Shown one piece after another: positions 53,658 through 63,315 of a stretch of DNA of 64,000 nt. A program made the position numbers and the translations under genes. The notes under the pieces are model-generated. The model was not told where the DNA came from and made no database searches. It worked only from the letters and a program-made list of their open reading frames with translations. Source of the stretch: Myxococcus hansupus (GTDB lineage: Bacteria; Myxococcota; Myxococcia; Myxococcales; Myxococcaceae); assembly GCF_000280925.3 (NCBI RefSeq), contig NZ_CP012109.1, forward strand, positions 310,001 to 374,000. Direction: 5' to 3'. Each line of letters opens with the position of its first letter. Within the stretch, counting starts at the first letter, position 1.

Positions 53658-53800
53658 GCGAGCGTTCCGGGTTCGTTCATACCGCCGGTGAAATGACGCG
53701 GTGCGGGGGGCCCTCCAAGCGCCGGGTGGCCGCCAACCCGTACTGAGTCGCAGTCTCCTTCTCTCAACGCGCGGGAGACTCGTGTAAGGTCCGGCATTCG

Positions 53801-55492
53801 ATGTGGCAGATCATCATCAACGGGCCCGGCTACTTCGATACGTCGTACGATCTGCCTGAGGGCGTGACGAGCCTCGGCCGTGCGGACGAGAACGACATCG
53901 TCCTGGGCGGCGACCTCGTGTCGCGCCGTCATGCACGGCTGTACGTCGACGGCGACGTGCTGCGAATCGAAGACCTGGGCAGCCGCAACGGCAGCCGCAT
54001 CAACGGCGCGCCCTTGCAGGGTTCGAAGCAGCTCGTCGCTGGCGACTCGGTCGCGCTGGGCGAGAACACGCTGTCCGTCCGCCAACCCAACACCGTGGAG
54101 AACGCGGCCACGGAGATGGTGGACCTGAGCGCGGGCGGCGTCGTGCGCTTCGGGCATGGTCAGGACGTGGGCGGCTCCGTGCTGCTGGCGAAGAACGTGA
54201 GGGACGCCGACGTCCTGCGGCTCCTGGACAACGTGGGGCCCGTCTCCTTCGACGACAGCTTCTCCTCGGCCACGTCCGCGCCGCTGCCCGCGGCGAGCCC
54301 GCGCGTGGGGCAGGAGACGCTGGTGCTGTTGTTCCGCATCGCGGAGGCGCTCTCGTCGGCCACCACGCTGTCGTCCTTCCTGGACACCACCATGGACCGG
54401 CTGCTGGAGCGCACGGAGGCGACCACCGCGGTGGTGCTGCTCCGGCACTCCGTGGGCGCGCTGGTGCCCGCCGCCGTGCGCCACCGAGGGCGGCTGGCCC
54501 AGGGCGAGGTCCCTGTCTCGGACGCCATCGTCGAGGAGTCCCTGCGCCAGGGGCGCGCCATCGCCGTGGGCGACGTGCGCGATGACCGCCGCTTCGCGAG
54601 CCGCGAGAGCGTCATCCTCTACGGCGTGGACCGGGTGCTGTGCATTCCCATTGGCACCGAGCCGCCGTACGCGGGCGTGCTCTACGTCAACACCTCCGCC
54701 AAGGGCGACTCCAGCGTGGAGGTGATGCTGGATGCCTGCACCGCGGTGGCGCACCTGGTGGCCACCGGCGTGCAGAAGTTCGCGCCGCGCGAGACGGGCA
54801 CCGTGGCGGACCGGCTGCGCCGCGACCTGGAGCGCTTCCACCCGCCCGACGTGGCCGAGCGCCGCGCCGCCGAGGCCCAGCGCCAGGGCGGAAAGCTGCC
54901 CGGGCTGGAAGAACGCAACCTCACCATCCTTCACGCGGAGCTGGTGGGCTTCTCCGTGCTGGCCATGCGCATTGGCGCGGCGCGGGCCACGCAGATGCTC
55001 AATGACTTCCACGCGCGGATGAGTGGCATCGTCTACAGCTTCGAGGCGACGGTGGAGGGCTTCCGGGGTGAATCCCTGCGGGCCCTCTTCGGTGTCCCGT
55101 ACGCGAAGGGCGAGGACTCCGTGCAGGCCGTCCGCGCGGCGCTGGCCCTGCGGGCGGACTGGGAGCGGGCCATGAGCCGCCGGCCCCTGGATGAGCGCTG
55201 CGAATTGCGCATTGCGTTGCACAGCACGCGGGCCCTGGTGGGGATGATCGGCGCCGAGTCGCGCTCCGACTACACCGTGGTGGGAGAGGGCGTTAGCGTC
55301 GCGAGCTGGCTCGCCGGGACGGCCAGCCCGGGCCAGGTGCTCATCACCGGCAAGGTCCTGGCCACGGTGGGCGCCCGCTTCGACGTCCAGCCGCTGGGCG
55401 AGCGTCTCCTCCGCCCCCCGAAGGACAAGGTGGCGGCCTTCGAGGTCATCGAGGAGGATGTCGGCCAGTTGACCAACCCGGGGCTGCGCTGA
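53801..55492 (+). CDS. FHA-GAF-class III nucleotide cyclase-like protein, probably inactive
   Basis: A 563-residue protein. FHA domain about residues 24-90 (SLGRADENDIVLGGDLVSRRHA, then GSRNGSRING), GAF domain about 175-325, and a class III cyclase homology domain about 365-545. In the cyclase domain the first metal Asp is Glu (HAELVGFS), the second is Glu (GESLRALFG), and the transition-state Asn and Arg of the usual VNLAARLE are Ser and Trp (VSVASWLAG). It may therefore be catalytically dead and act as a scaffold. It follows the Rieske gene by 143 bp and lies before a Ser/Thr kinase gene that could supply its FHA ligand. Confidence 0.85.
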   Translation: MWQIIINGPGYFDTSYDLPEGVTSLGRADENDIVLGGDLVSRRHARLYVDGDVLRIEDLGSRNGSRINGAPLQGSKQLVAGDSVALGENTLSVRQPNTVENAATEMVDLSAGGVVRFGHGQDVGGSVLLAKNVRDADVLRLLDNVGPVSFDDSFSSATSAPLPAASPRVGQETLVLLFRIAEALSSATTLSSFLDTTMDRLLERTEATTAVVLLRHSVGALVPAAVRHRGRLAQGEVPVSDAIVEESLRQGRAIAVGDVRDDRRFASRESVILYGVDRVLCIPIGTEPPYAGVLYVNTSAKGDSSVEVMLDACTAVAHLVATGVQKFAPRETGTVADRLRRDLERFHPPDVAERRAAEAQRQGGKLPGLEERNLTILHAELVGFSVLAMRIGAARATQMLNDFHARMSGIVYSFEATVEGFRGESLRALFGVPYAKGEDSVQAVRAALALRADWERAMSRRPLDERCELRIALHSTRALVGMIGAESRSDYTVVGEGVSVASWLAGTASPGQVLITGKVLATVGARFDVQPLGERLLRPPKDKVAAFEVIEEDVGQLTNPGLR

Positions 55493-55577
55493 AACCCTCG
55501 CGGCCGGTTGACGGGTTGCTGCGACGTACCGGGAAAGGGTTCAATACGGACCCCGTCGTGGTGAACCCCCGCACCGC

Positions 55578-58500
55578 ATGAACTCGTCGAGCCAACCCGC
55601 CCGGTTGAGACCCTTCCGGCCCCAGCCCTTTGGTCGGTACACGCTCCTGTCGCATCTGGCGACGGGGGGCATGGGAGAGATCTACCTCGCGCGCCTGGAG
55701 GGAGCGCAGGGCTTCGAGAAGCTCTGCGTCATCAAGAAAATCCTCCCGCAGCTCGCCGCGGACACGGAGTTCGTCGAGCGCTTCGTGGGCGAGGCGCGCA
55801 CCCTGGTCCGCCTGAGCCATGGCTCCATCGCCCAGGTGCTGGACATGGGGCTCCACGAGGACGAGGCCTACATGGCGCTCGAACACGTGGACGGCAAGGA
55901 CCTGCGCAAGGTGGCCGCGCGCGTCAGGGACCGGCAGGTGCCGCTGCCCGTCACGTTCATCCTCTACACCATGGGCCGCGTGCTGGACGCGCTGGCCTAT
56001 GCGCACCGCAAGAAGGACGACGACGGGGAGGACCTGAAGCTCGTCCACCGGGACATCTCGCCGCAGAACATCCTCATCTCCTACGAAGGGGAGGTGAAGG
56101 TCATCGACTTCGGGCTCGCGAAGAGCCGGCTGTCGGCGGCGAAGACGAACCCCAGCATCATCCTGGGGAAGTTCCTCTACATGTCGCCGGAGCAGGCGCG
56201 GCACCAGCCGGTGGACCGCCGGAGCGACCTGTACGCGGTGGGCTTGTGTCTCTACGAGCTCATCTGCGGGAAGAACCCCTTCGATGGGGTCCACCCGGGC
56301 GAGCTGATGTCCCTGGTGGCGAATCCGCGCATCGCGCCGTTGGACCAGGTGGAGCCGCTCACGCCGCCCGCGGTGACGGCGCTGGTGGCCAAGGCGCTGG
56401 CGGTGGATCCGTCGCAGCGCTTCCAGACGGCGGAGGAGTTCCGCGGGCGGCTTCAGTCCTGCCTGATGGAGATTGACGCGAGCGCGGGTCCGGAGAGCGT
56501 CAGCCGCTTCATGCGCGAGCTCTTCTCGTCGGACTTCCAGTCCGAGCGCCGGCTGCTCGCGAGCCTCAAGGACGTGCCCCGGTTGTCCACGGAAGAGGTC
56601 CGGGCCCTGGCCTCGATGCCGGATGACCCGCTGGCGCCGAAGATGGCGCACGCGATGCTGCCGGCGAAGACCATCCGCCTGGACGGTCCGGTGGAGCCGC
56701 TGTCGTTCTTCCCCACGCCGCGCAGCCGCGATGGCGGCGGGCCGGTGTCGGACGGAGAGACGCGTCCTGGCGTGCCCATCGACGAGTCCACGCGTCCCGG
56801 GTTCCCCATCGAGGAACTGGAGGAAGAGGCGCGGGCACGGGGCGTGCGTCAGGACACGGCCCCGTCCGTGGAGGTGGAGCCCGAGGCCTTCTCGCGTTCC
56901 GAGGCTGCCAGGCCAGGGGTGCTGCCCCGCGCGCCCGCGCTGACGCGGGAAGTCCAGATGACGGTGATGCCGCCGGAGGCGGTGCCGCCGGGCGTGGCCG
57001 CCGCGCGAGCGCTGTTGCCGCCGCACCTGCGGCCCACCGAGCTGGCGCTGCCGAGCCTGGGCGAATCATCCGAGACCGAGTCGCGCCCCGCTGATTCGAC
57101 GGATCCCAAAATCTGGGCGCCGCGGAGTGGTGCGTCGTCGGCGCGGCATGAGGAGCTGGGGGCGCCTTCTATTGGAGCGCCGACGCCCGCGGTGCCGCCG
57201 CGTCCGCCCGCCGCTCTGGCGAATGCCCGCGCGGTGCAGGAGTCGGGGCCAGAGCCACAGACGGGTGGCGGGTCGTTTCCTCGCACCGGCGTGGTGGTGA
57301 TGCCGGCGGTGTCGGTGCCTGCTCCCGCGGTCGATGCAGGTGCTTCGCAGTCCACGGCCTCCGCCGCTCACGGGGACTCGACAGCGCCGCGATGGTCGGA
57401 GTCGGACGACGACGCTTCGTTCGAGGAAGAGGACTTCGAGGAGCAGGCTGCTGCCTCCGATGCGGTTGGGGCGGACAGCGAGCCTTCGGTCGAGGTGGCC
57501 TCCTGGGCGAATGACGCGGATGCGCCCGCGGAGGATTCAGCCGAGCTGGACGCCGATGTGTTGCCCGCTTCGGGGATGACGCTGCCTCGAACGTCCGCGA
57601 CCATGATGGCGGCCCTGCCCGCGCCTCCAGCACCTGAGCTGGAGATGCAGCACGACGCGTCGTCGCCCGTGGACAGTGAGGCGGCGTCGCACGCAGAGGA
57701 CTTCTCGCACGGCGCGTCGACGGACGGTGCATCGCAAAGCCACTCATCGATGTCGGGAGCATCGCAGGCAGAGGGCTTTTCACGCGGCGCATCGACGGAC
57801 GGTGCAGCTCGCAGCCCCTCATCGATGGCGGAAGCATCGCAGGCAGAGGGCTTTCCACGCGGCTCGTCGACGGACGGTGCGTCGCGAAGCCTCTCATCGA
57901 TGGCGGCAGCATCGCAGGCAGAAGGCTCTTCACGCGGCTCGTTGACGCCCTCTTCGGATGACGGTGCATCGCGACGCCTGTCATCGCCAGGGGTGGCGGC
58001 GGTGCCGCAGGCAGAGGGATTCCCGTCGCGAAGCCTCTCATCCCAAGGGATGCCCGCGGTGCCTGCTTCCAGCGGAACGCCGTCGCGAACGGCCTCCGCC
58101 GTGATTCCCGCCGCGCCGCCGCCGCCGCCCGGTGCTACCCCTTCGCGGGCCGTGCCCTCCATCGGCGCTGCCTCGCCGAGGTCGAGCTCCGGGATGATGG
58201 CCGCCGTGTCCCCGCCGTCCGGAGCGACACCTTCCCGGTCGACCTCCTCGGTGGCGACGCCCGCCGCTTCACAGAGCCCCCGTGGCGTGCCGGCCGTCCC
58301 CGCTTGGACGGCCCCACACGACGACGCGCCCCTCGCGGACGCGACGCCCGCGCACGGCGGACAGGCTCTCTCGCCGGACGAAGAGGCCGCCGCTTTCTCC
58401 GAAGCTGAACCCTCCGCCCAGGGCGACGAAGCCGAGCACGAGGCTCACGCCGCCGAGTCCTCCGCGGACATGCCCGTCCTCTCCACCGACGACGTGGGCC

Positions 58501-59681
58501 ACGAAGCCCCGGTGGCGAACATCGCTGACGTGGACACGCACCCGCGCATCCACCGCCCGTCGCGGACCGAGCGAAACGACGACACGCAACCTCGCGTCTC
58601 GCACTACAGCGACACCGACCCGCGCGTCACCCGCCACGACGACACGCATCCCCGAGTGGTGTTGGACGCCGGGCTCTTGAGTGACGAAGGGAGCGCCGAC
58701 GACGACGACGAGCGGTCTGGCGTCTCGCGTCCCAAGACGCAATCACGCCGCGCGCGAACGTCTTCGCCAGGCATGACGTCCGCCGGGGCTCGGAGGACGG
58801 GTTCGGTCTCCGCGGTACGCCCCGCTCCCGCGCCCGTCGAGCCGGCCGAGGAGGATGATGAGGACGAGGATGTCCGCGTCTCCATCCCCGCGAGCGAGGA
58901 GACCCGCCGCACGACGATGCCCGTGCGGCCGGAGACGCGTTCGGCCGAGCGCCTCGCCAAGGAAGACACCCGCCGCACGACGATGCCCGAGCCTCCCGCG
59001 CGGCGTGGCAAGGGGCCTTTGTTCGCCGTGTTGACCCTGCTGCTCCTCGCGGTGGCCGCGGGAGGGGCGTTCTTCCTCGGCCCTCCCGAGCTGCGCGCGC
59101 AGGTGCTCAGCCTCGTGACAGGTCAGACGCCACGGGAAGGGCCGCCGCCCGCCGAGCCCATCACCCCCACGAAGCCGGCGCTCGCGGCCGACGGCGCGAA
59201 CGCGAAGGGTGAGCCCGGCACGGGTGAGCCCTCGGCACCGCCTCCCGCCGGCACGGGGAGTCCCGCCCAGGCGGACGCGAAGTCTCCAGGCGCCACCGCG
59301 CCCTCGGCCCCGGGGGCCGAGGCCTCCGCTCCGAAGGGCACGCAGCCTCCGGAGGATGACGGGCTCGACGACTCCTTCCTCGCGCCGCTGGATGCGCCTC
59401 CAGGCACGGACACGTCCGCGAAGCGCTCGGTCGTCCGCAAGGTGCGAGCCGCCCGGAACCGGACGCTCACCACGCTGGAGAAGGAGTGGCGCGAGACGAA
59501 CGCGCTCTTCAACAAGCTCAACTCCGAGCACTCGTGCGTGGTGCTGGGGCTCTGGTGCACGCGGTACGCCGAGGTGAAGAGCGAAGTGGAGGCCGCGGGC
59601 ACCACGGACGACCCGGAGGCCCTGCGCAAGGTGCGCGCGATGAAGCGCTACCTGCTGCAGAAGCAGAAGGAGCTGTACTAG
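55578..59681 (+). CDS. Transmembrane Ser/Thr protein kinase with long repeat-rich linker
   Basis: A 1367-residue Hanks-type kinase. The kinase domain (about 18-300) has GTGGMGEIYLA-type glycine loop (ATGGMGEIY), Lys in CVIKKIL, catalytic loop HRDISPQN with Ser in place of the usual Lys (as in many myxobacterial kinases), DFG and SPEQARHQ. A linker of about 840 residues is Pro/Ala/Ser-rich and contains four 25-residue repeats (57684-57983) and later DTxPRV repeats. One membrane helix follows at about 1142-1166, then a C-terminal periplasmic part ending in a basic helical region. btuD follows 3 bp after its stop. Confidence 0.88.
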   Translation: MNSSSQPARLRPFRPQPFGRYTLLSHLATGGMGEIYLARLEGAQGFEKLCVIKKILPQLAADTEFVERFVGEARTLVRLSHGSIAQVLDMGLHEDEAYMALEHVDGKDLRKVAARVRDRQVPLPVTFILYTMGRVLDALAYAHRKKDDDGEDLKLVHRDISPQNILISYEGEVKVIDFGLAKSRLSAAKTNPSIILGKFLYMSPEQARHQPVDRRSDLYAVGLCLYELICGKNPFDGVHPGELMSLVANPRIAPLDQVEPLTPPAVTALVAKALAVDPSQRFQTAEEFRGRLQSCLMEIDASAGPESVSRFMRELFSSDFQSERRLLASLKDVPRLSTEEVRALASMPDDPLAPKMAHAMLPAKTIRLDGPVEPLSFFPTPRSRDGGGPVSDGETRPGVPIDESTRPGFPIEELEEEARARGVRQDTAPSVEVEPEAFSRSEAARPGVLPRAPALTREVQMTVMPPEAVPPGVAAARALLPPHLRPTELALPSLGESSETESRPADSTDPKIWAPRSGASSARHEELGAPSIGAPTPAVPPRPPAALANARAVQESGPEPQTGGGSFPRTGVVVMPAVSVPAPAVDAGASQSTASAAHGDSTAPRWSESDDDASFEEEDFEEQAAASDAVGADSEPSVEVASWANDADAPAEDSAELDADVLPASGMTLPRTSATMMAALPAPPAPELEMQHDASSPVDSEAASHAEDFSHGASTDGASQSHSSMSGASQAEGFSRGASTDGAARSPSSMAEASQAEGFPRGSSTDGASRSLSSMAAASQAEGSSRGSLTPSSDDGASRRLSSPGVAAVPQAEGFPSRSLSSQGMPAVPASSGTPSRTASAVIPAAPPPPPGATPSRAVPSIGAASPRSSSGMMAAVSPPSGATPSRSTSSVATPAASQSPRGVPAVPAWTAPHDDAPLADATPAHGGQALSPDEEAAAFSEAEPSAQGDEAEHEAHAAESSADMPVLSTDDVGHEAPVANIADVDTHPRIHRPSRTERNDDTQPRVSHYSDTDPRVTRHDDTHPRVVLDAGLLSDEGSADDDDERSGVSRPKTQSRRARTSSPGMTSAGARRTGSVSAVRPAPAPVEPAEEDDEDEDVRVSIPASEETRRTTMPVRPETRSAERLAKEDTRRTTMPEPPARRGKGPLFAVLTLLLLAVAAGGAFFLGPPELRAQVLSLVTGQTPREGPPPAEPITPTKPALAADGANAKGEPGTGEPSAPPPAGTGSPAQADAKSPGATAPSAPGAEASAPKGTQPPEDDGLDDSFLAPLDAPPGTDTSAKRSVVRKVRAARNRTLTTLEKEWRETNALFNKLNSEHSCVVLGLWCTRYAEVKSEVEAAGTTDDPEALRKVRAMKRYLLQKQKELY
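57684..57983 (+). repeat. 75-bp tandem repeats (four copies) in the kinase linker
   Basis: Units start at 57684, 57759, 57834 and 57909, each 75 bp and in frame. They encode ASxAExFxRGxSTDGAxxSxSSM-type 25-residue repeats. Copies differ by substitutions, and the fourth is extended. Local GC is lower than in neighbouring genes. Confidence 0.9.
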
Positions 59682-59684
59682 TCC

Positions 59685-60467
59685 GTGGAGCCGCTGCTCT
59701 CCACCCGGGCGCTGGTCGCGGGCTACGGGACGCGCCCCATCCTGCATGGGGTGGAGTGCGAGGTACGTCCCGGCGAGCTGTGGGCGGTGCTGGGCCCCAA
59801 CGGCACGGGAAAGAGCACGCTGCTGCGCGCGGTGCTCGGCATGGGGCCGTGGACGCGCGGCGAGGTCCGTCTCCTGGGGCAAGCGCGAGGCGACTGGGCG
59901 CCGCGCGCGTTGGCGCAGAAGGTCGCCTGGGTGCCGCAGACGTTCGAGTCCGCCGAGGGCTTCAGTGGCCTGGAGCTGGTGCTGATGGGCCGCAGCCCGC
60001 ACCTGGGCTTGTGGGGCCTGCCGTCCGCGGGAGACGTGGCGCTGGCGCACGAGGTGATGTCGGAGCTCGGCATCGCGCACCTGGCGGAGCGGTCCGCCGA
60101 GGCGCTGTCGGGCGGCGAGCGCCGCATGTTGATGCTGGCTCGGGGGCTGGTGCAGCGGCCCGAGCTGCTCCTGCTCGACGAGCCCACGGCCTTCCTGGAC
60201 GTGGCCCACCAGGTGGGGGCGTTGGACCGCGTGCGCGCGCGCGTCGACGCGGGCCTGGGGGCGGTGGCGGTGCTGCACGACGTGAATCTGGCCGCGGCCT
60301 TCGCCACCCACGTGTTGCTGCTGCGCGACGGGCGCGTGCTCGCGCGGGGCCCCTCGGTCGAGGTGCTGGAGCGCGATGCCTTGGAGACGCTCTACGGCCT
60401 GCCCATGGAGACCGCGCTCGCTCCGTCGGGCGCCCGGCTCTTCGCGCCGCGAGCGCCGCCGCGCTGA
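59685..60467 (+). CDS. btuD: Cobalamin/iron-type ABC transporter ATPase (BtuD-like)
   Basis: A 260-residue ATPase of the FecE/BtuD family. Walker A is GPNGTGKST, the Q-loop VPQTFE, the signature LSGGERR, Walker B LLLLDEPTAFLD and the H-loop LHDVNLA. It is the expected partner of BtuCF at 48601-50600, and no other ATPase is nearby. The GTG at 59685 is 3 bp after the kinase stop. It is not preceded by a riboswitch, so its control differs from that of btuFC unless readthrough occurs. Substrate is inferred from the locus. Confidence 0.85.
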   Translation: MEPLLSTRALVAGYGTRPILHGVECEVRPGELWAVLGPNGTGKSTLLRAVLGMGPWTRGEVRLLGQARGDWAPRALAQKVAWVPQTFESAEGFSGLELVLMGRSPHLGLWGLPSAGDVALAHEVMSELGIAHLAERSAEALSGGERRMLMLARGLVQRPELLLLDEPTAFLDVAHQVGALDRVRARVDAGLGAVAVLHDVNLAAAFATHVLLLRDGRVLARGPSVEVLERDALETLYGLPMETALAPSGARLFAPRAPPR

Positions 60468-60541
60468 GCGAAAACCTTCTTCACCTCCCGGCGCCGGAGA
60501 GTTGACCGGACCCGCCGAGCGCGAAAGCCTGAAGCCACGCC

Positions 60542-62791
60542 ATGTCTCGCTACGCCATCGCCATCTTCGCCAGCGCTTTCCTCCTGTTCGGCGTGCAACC
60601 CCTGGTGGGGCGCTACTCGCTGCCGTGGTACGGCGGAACGCCGGGGGTGTGGACGGCGTGCATGCTGTTCTTCCAGGCGGTGCTGCTGGGCGGCTACGCG
60701 TACTCGCATGGGCTCGCATCCCGGCTGGCGCCCCGCACCCAGGCGCGCGTCCACCTGGGCCTGCTCGCGGTGGCGGTGGCGGTGCTGGGCGCCCGCGCGC
60801 TGCTGTCGGGCTCACCGGTGGCGCCGGGGCCCGAGTGGCGGCCGGAGGGCACCGCGTTCGCCGTGCCCCGCTTGCTGGCGATGCTCGCGGCCACCATTGG
60901 CTTGCCCTTCTTCGTGCTCAGCACCACCGGCCCGCTGCTGCAGTCCTGGTTCGCCCGTGCGCGGCCGGGCCGCTCGCCCTATCCCCTGTATGCGTTGTCC
61001 AACGCGGGCTCGCTGCTGGCGCTCCTGGGCTACCCGTTCCTCCTCGAGCCCTGGGTGGGGCGCGGCGCGCAGGCCTGGGCATGGAGCGTGGGCTTCGTCT
61101 TCTTCGCCGGCGCCTGCGCGGTGTGCGCGCTGGAGGTGATGAAGCAGCCCGCGGAGGCGCCCGCGCCCGCCACGGCGGCCACGCCCGTCACCGCCACGCC
61201 CGTGACGGAAGACGCCGGACGCGGCGAGAGCTTCGCCTCGGGAGCGCCCCCCACGGTGCGCGCCACGATGAAGTGGCTGGGGCTGAGCACCTGCGCCTCG
61301 GTGCTGCTGCTGGCGACGACGAACCAGCTCACCCAGGACGTGGCCGCGGGGCCCTTCCTCTGGGTGCTGCCGCTGGCCGTGTACCTGCTGACCTTCATCC
61401 TCGCCTTCTCGCGGGAGTCCTTCTACTCGCGCACCGTCTACGCCGTGCTGCTCATCGCCTCGGGAGCGGGCGTGGCGCACGCGCAGACGCAAGGGCCCCA
61501 GTCCTCGCTGGTGCTCCAGCTCGTGGCCTACTCAGGGGCGCTCTTCGCCGGAAGCATGGTGTGCCACGGCGAGCTGTACCGGCTGCGTCCCGCGCCCCGG
61601 TACCTCAGCGCCTTCTACCTGTGGGTCTCCGTGGGCGGCGTGCTGGGCGGGCTGCTCATCAGCGTGCTCGCGCCCGCGCTCTTCACGGCCTATTGGGAGT
61701 ACCCGCTGGCCCTGGGCGCCTGCTGCGTCGTGGCGCTGGCGGGCATGGCGAAGCAGGCGGGGGAAGACGCGACGCGGACGCAGCGGCTGCAGCAAGTCCT
61801 TCGCGGCGCCATGTTGCTGCTGGTGGCCGGACACCTCACGTACACCATGGCCCGCGAGCAGGGCCGCGCGCGCTTCGCCTCGCGCAACTTCTTCGGTGTC
61901 GTCCGGGTGATGGAGCAGAGCGTGGGGGACCCGGAGCACCACCGCTTCAGCCTGCTCCACGGCGCCATCACCCACGGCTTCCAGCACGTGGCGCCGGAGC
62001 GAAAGTCCGTGGCCACCACGTACTACACGCCGGAGGCGGGACTGGGCCTCGCCATCGCCGAGCAACGCCGCCTGCGCGAGGCCCTGGGCCAGCCGCCGGG
62101 GCTGAACGTGGGCGTGTTGGGGCTGGGCATCGGCACGAGCGCGGCGCTGCTCCAGGCCGGGGACACCGGCCGCTTCTACGAAATCGACCCCGCGGTCATC
62201 GCCCTGGCGCGAGGGGAGGGCGGCTACTTCTCCTACCTGCGAGACACGCCCGCGAAGGTGGAGCTGGTGGAGGGGGACGCGCGCATCTCCCTGGAGCGGG
62301 AGCTGGAGGCAGGGGTGCGAGGCTTCGACGTGCTCGCGCTGGACACCTTCTCCTCGGACGCCGTGCCAGTGCACCTGCTCACGCGGGAGGCCGTGGCGCT
62401 CTACCGCGCGCACCTGGCGCCGCACGGCGTGCTGGTGATGCACATCAGCAACGTCCACCTGGACCTGGTGCCGCTGACGCTGTCGCACGCGCGGGCGCTG
62501 GGGCTGCACGCGGCCCTGGTCGTCAACGAAACGAAAGGCGACGCGCTTCGCAGCAACTGGATGGTGCTGAGCCCGGACCGCGAGTTCTCCTGGGGGCCCA
62601 CCTTCACGCAGGCCACCTCGCGCGTGCGCAGGCTGGGCCTGCGGAGCGAGCCGGACTTCACCTGGACGGACGAGAAGAGCAGCGTGCTGCACGTGCTCCG
62701 CCGAGGCACCGGGCCGGCGGCGAGCGTGAAGGACGTGGAGGCCTCTTCCGGCCCCTCCGCCCCCGTCACCGCCGAGCCCGCCGCGGAGTGA
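60542..62791 (+). CDS. Membrane protein with C-terminal spermidine-synthase-like domain
   Basis: A 749-residue fused protein. The N-terminal part (about 1-460) has about 12 hydrophobic helices of the MFS-like/SpeE-membrane type (LFGVQPLVGRYSLPWYGG is characteristic). The C-terminal part (about 505-700) is a SAM-dependent aminopropyltransferase-like fold with GVLGLGIGTSAALL, a YEIDPAVI acidic motif and DVLALDTFSSDAVPVHLLT. Whether it makes spermidine is unclear, as the active-site Asp is in DTFSSD. It starts 74 bp after btuD. Confidence 0.85.
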   Translation: MSRYAIAIFASAFLLFGVQPLVGRYSLPWYGGTPGVWTACMLFFQAVLLGGYAYSHGLASRLAPRTQARVHLGLLAVAVAVLGARALLSGSPVAPGPEWRPEGTAFAVPRLLAMLAATIGLPFFVLSTTGPLLQSWFARARPGRSPYPLYALSNAGSLLALLGYPFLLEPWVGRGAQAWAWSVGFVFFAGACAVCALEVMKQPAEAPAPATAATPVTATPVTEDAGRGESFASGAPPTVRATMKWLGLSTCASVLLLATTNQLTQDVAAGPFLWVLPLAVYLLTFILAFSRESFYSRTVYAVLLIASGAGVAHAQTQGPQSSLVLQLVAYSGALFAGSMVCHGELYRLRPAPRYLSAFYLWVSVGGVLGGLLISVLAPALFTAYWEYPLALGACCVVALAGMAKQAGEDATRTQRLQQVLRGAMLLLVAGHLTYTMAREQGRARFASRNFFGVVRVMEQSVGDPEHHRFSLLHGAITHGFQHVAPERKSVATTYYTPEAGLGLAIAEQRRLREALGQPPGLNVGVLGLGIGTSAALLQAGDTGRFYEIDPAVIALARGEGGYFSYLRDTPAKVELVEGDARISLERELEAGVRGFDVLALDTFSSDAVPVHLLTREAVALYRAHLAPHGVLVMHISNVHLDLVPLTLSHARALGLHAALVVNETKGDALRSNWMVLSPDREFSWGPTFTQATSRVRRLGLRSEPDFTWTDEKSSVLHVLRRGTGPAASVKDVEASSGPSAPVTAEPAAE

Positions 62792-62803
62792 GCCCGGGAC
62801 GTC

Positions 62804-63154
62804 CTAGCCCGGCGGCCAGCCGAGCGGGCGTCCCGCCAGCAGGTGCAGGTGGATGTGGAACACCGTCTGGCCAGCGTGGGCGTGGGTGTTCATCACCAAC
62901 CGGTAGCCACTGCTCGGGGCCGCGTGGCCGCGCTCCTCGGCCACCTTGGCGGCGGCGGTGAAGAGGTGGCCCACGACGGTCCGGTCCTCCGGCGAGATGT
63001 CGTTCACCGTCGCGATGTGCTTGCGGGGGATGAACAGCACGTGGGTGGGCGCCTGGGGGTTGATGTCCTCGAACGCCAGGCACTCGTCGTCGCGGTAGAC
63101 GACCTTGGCGGGGATGAGCCCGTCGCGAATCTTGCAGAAGAGACAGTCGGACAT
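62804..63154 (-). CDS. HIT-family (HinT-type) hydrolase
   Basis: A 116-residue histidine-triad protein. CLFCKIRDGLIPAKVVYRDD is the HinT N-terminus with its two Cys residues, and HIHLHLLAGRPLGWPPG is the triad and C-terminus. HinT hydrolyses adenosine phosphoramidates. The ATG at 63154 is the family start; an upstream in-frame ATG would add 7 residues. Convergent with the preceding gene (12 bp). Confidence 0.93.
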   Translation of the reverse strand: MSDCLFCKIRDGLIPAKVVYRDDECLAFEDINPQAPTHVLFIPRKHIATVNDISPEDRTVVGHLFTAAAKVAEERGHAAPSSGYRLVMNTHAHAGQTVFHIHLHLLAGRPLGWPPG

Positions 63155-63315
63155 GATTTCCGGCTTAGCAGCCACTGCGGGCCTGGGGAATGGGTTCGGT
63201 GGGCTTCCGTTGCCTGCCCGAAGCCCTGGGCCTCCCGCTGGCCCTCCCTATCGTTGAGACGCCAAGGAAGGCGGTCCCCGCAAAGGGGCCCACCGGTGAT
63301 ATCCACGGGCTGACG

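Noticed and set aside
57684..57983. CRISPR-like array
   Set aside because: The 75-bp repeats are in frame, directly adjacent without unique spacers and inside a long coding region.
63274..63292. Hairpin with CCCC-gcaaa-GGGG in the hprK leader as a riboswitch
   Set aside because: Only four base pairs are continuous and no known aptamer motif is present.
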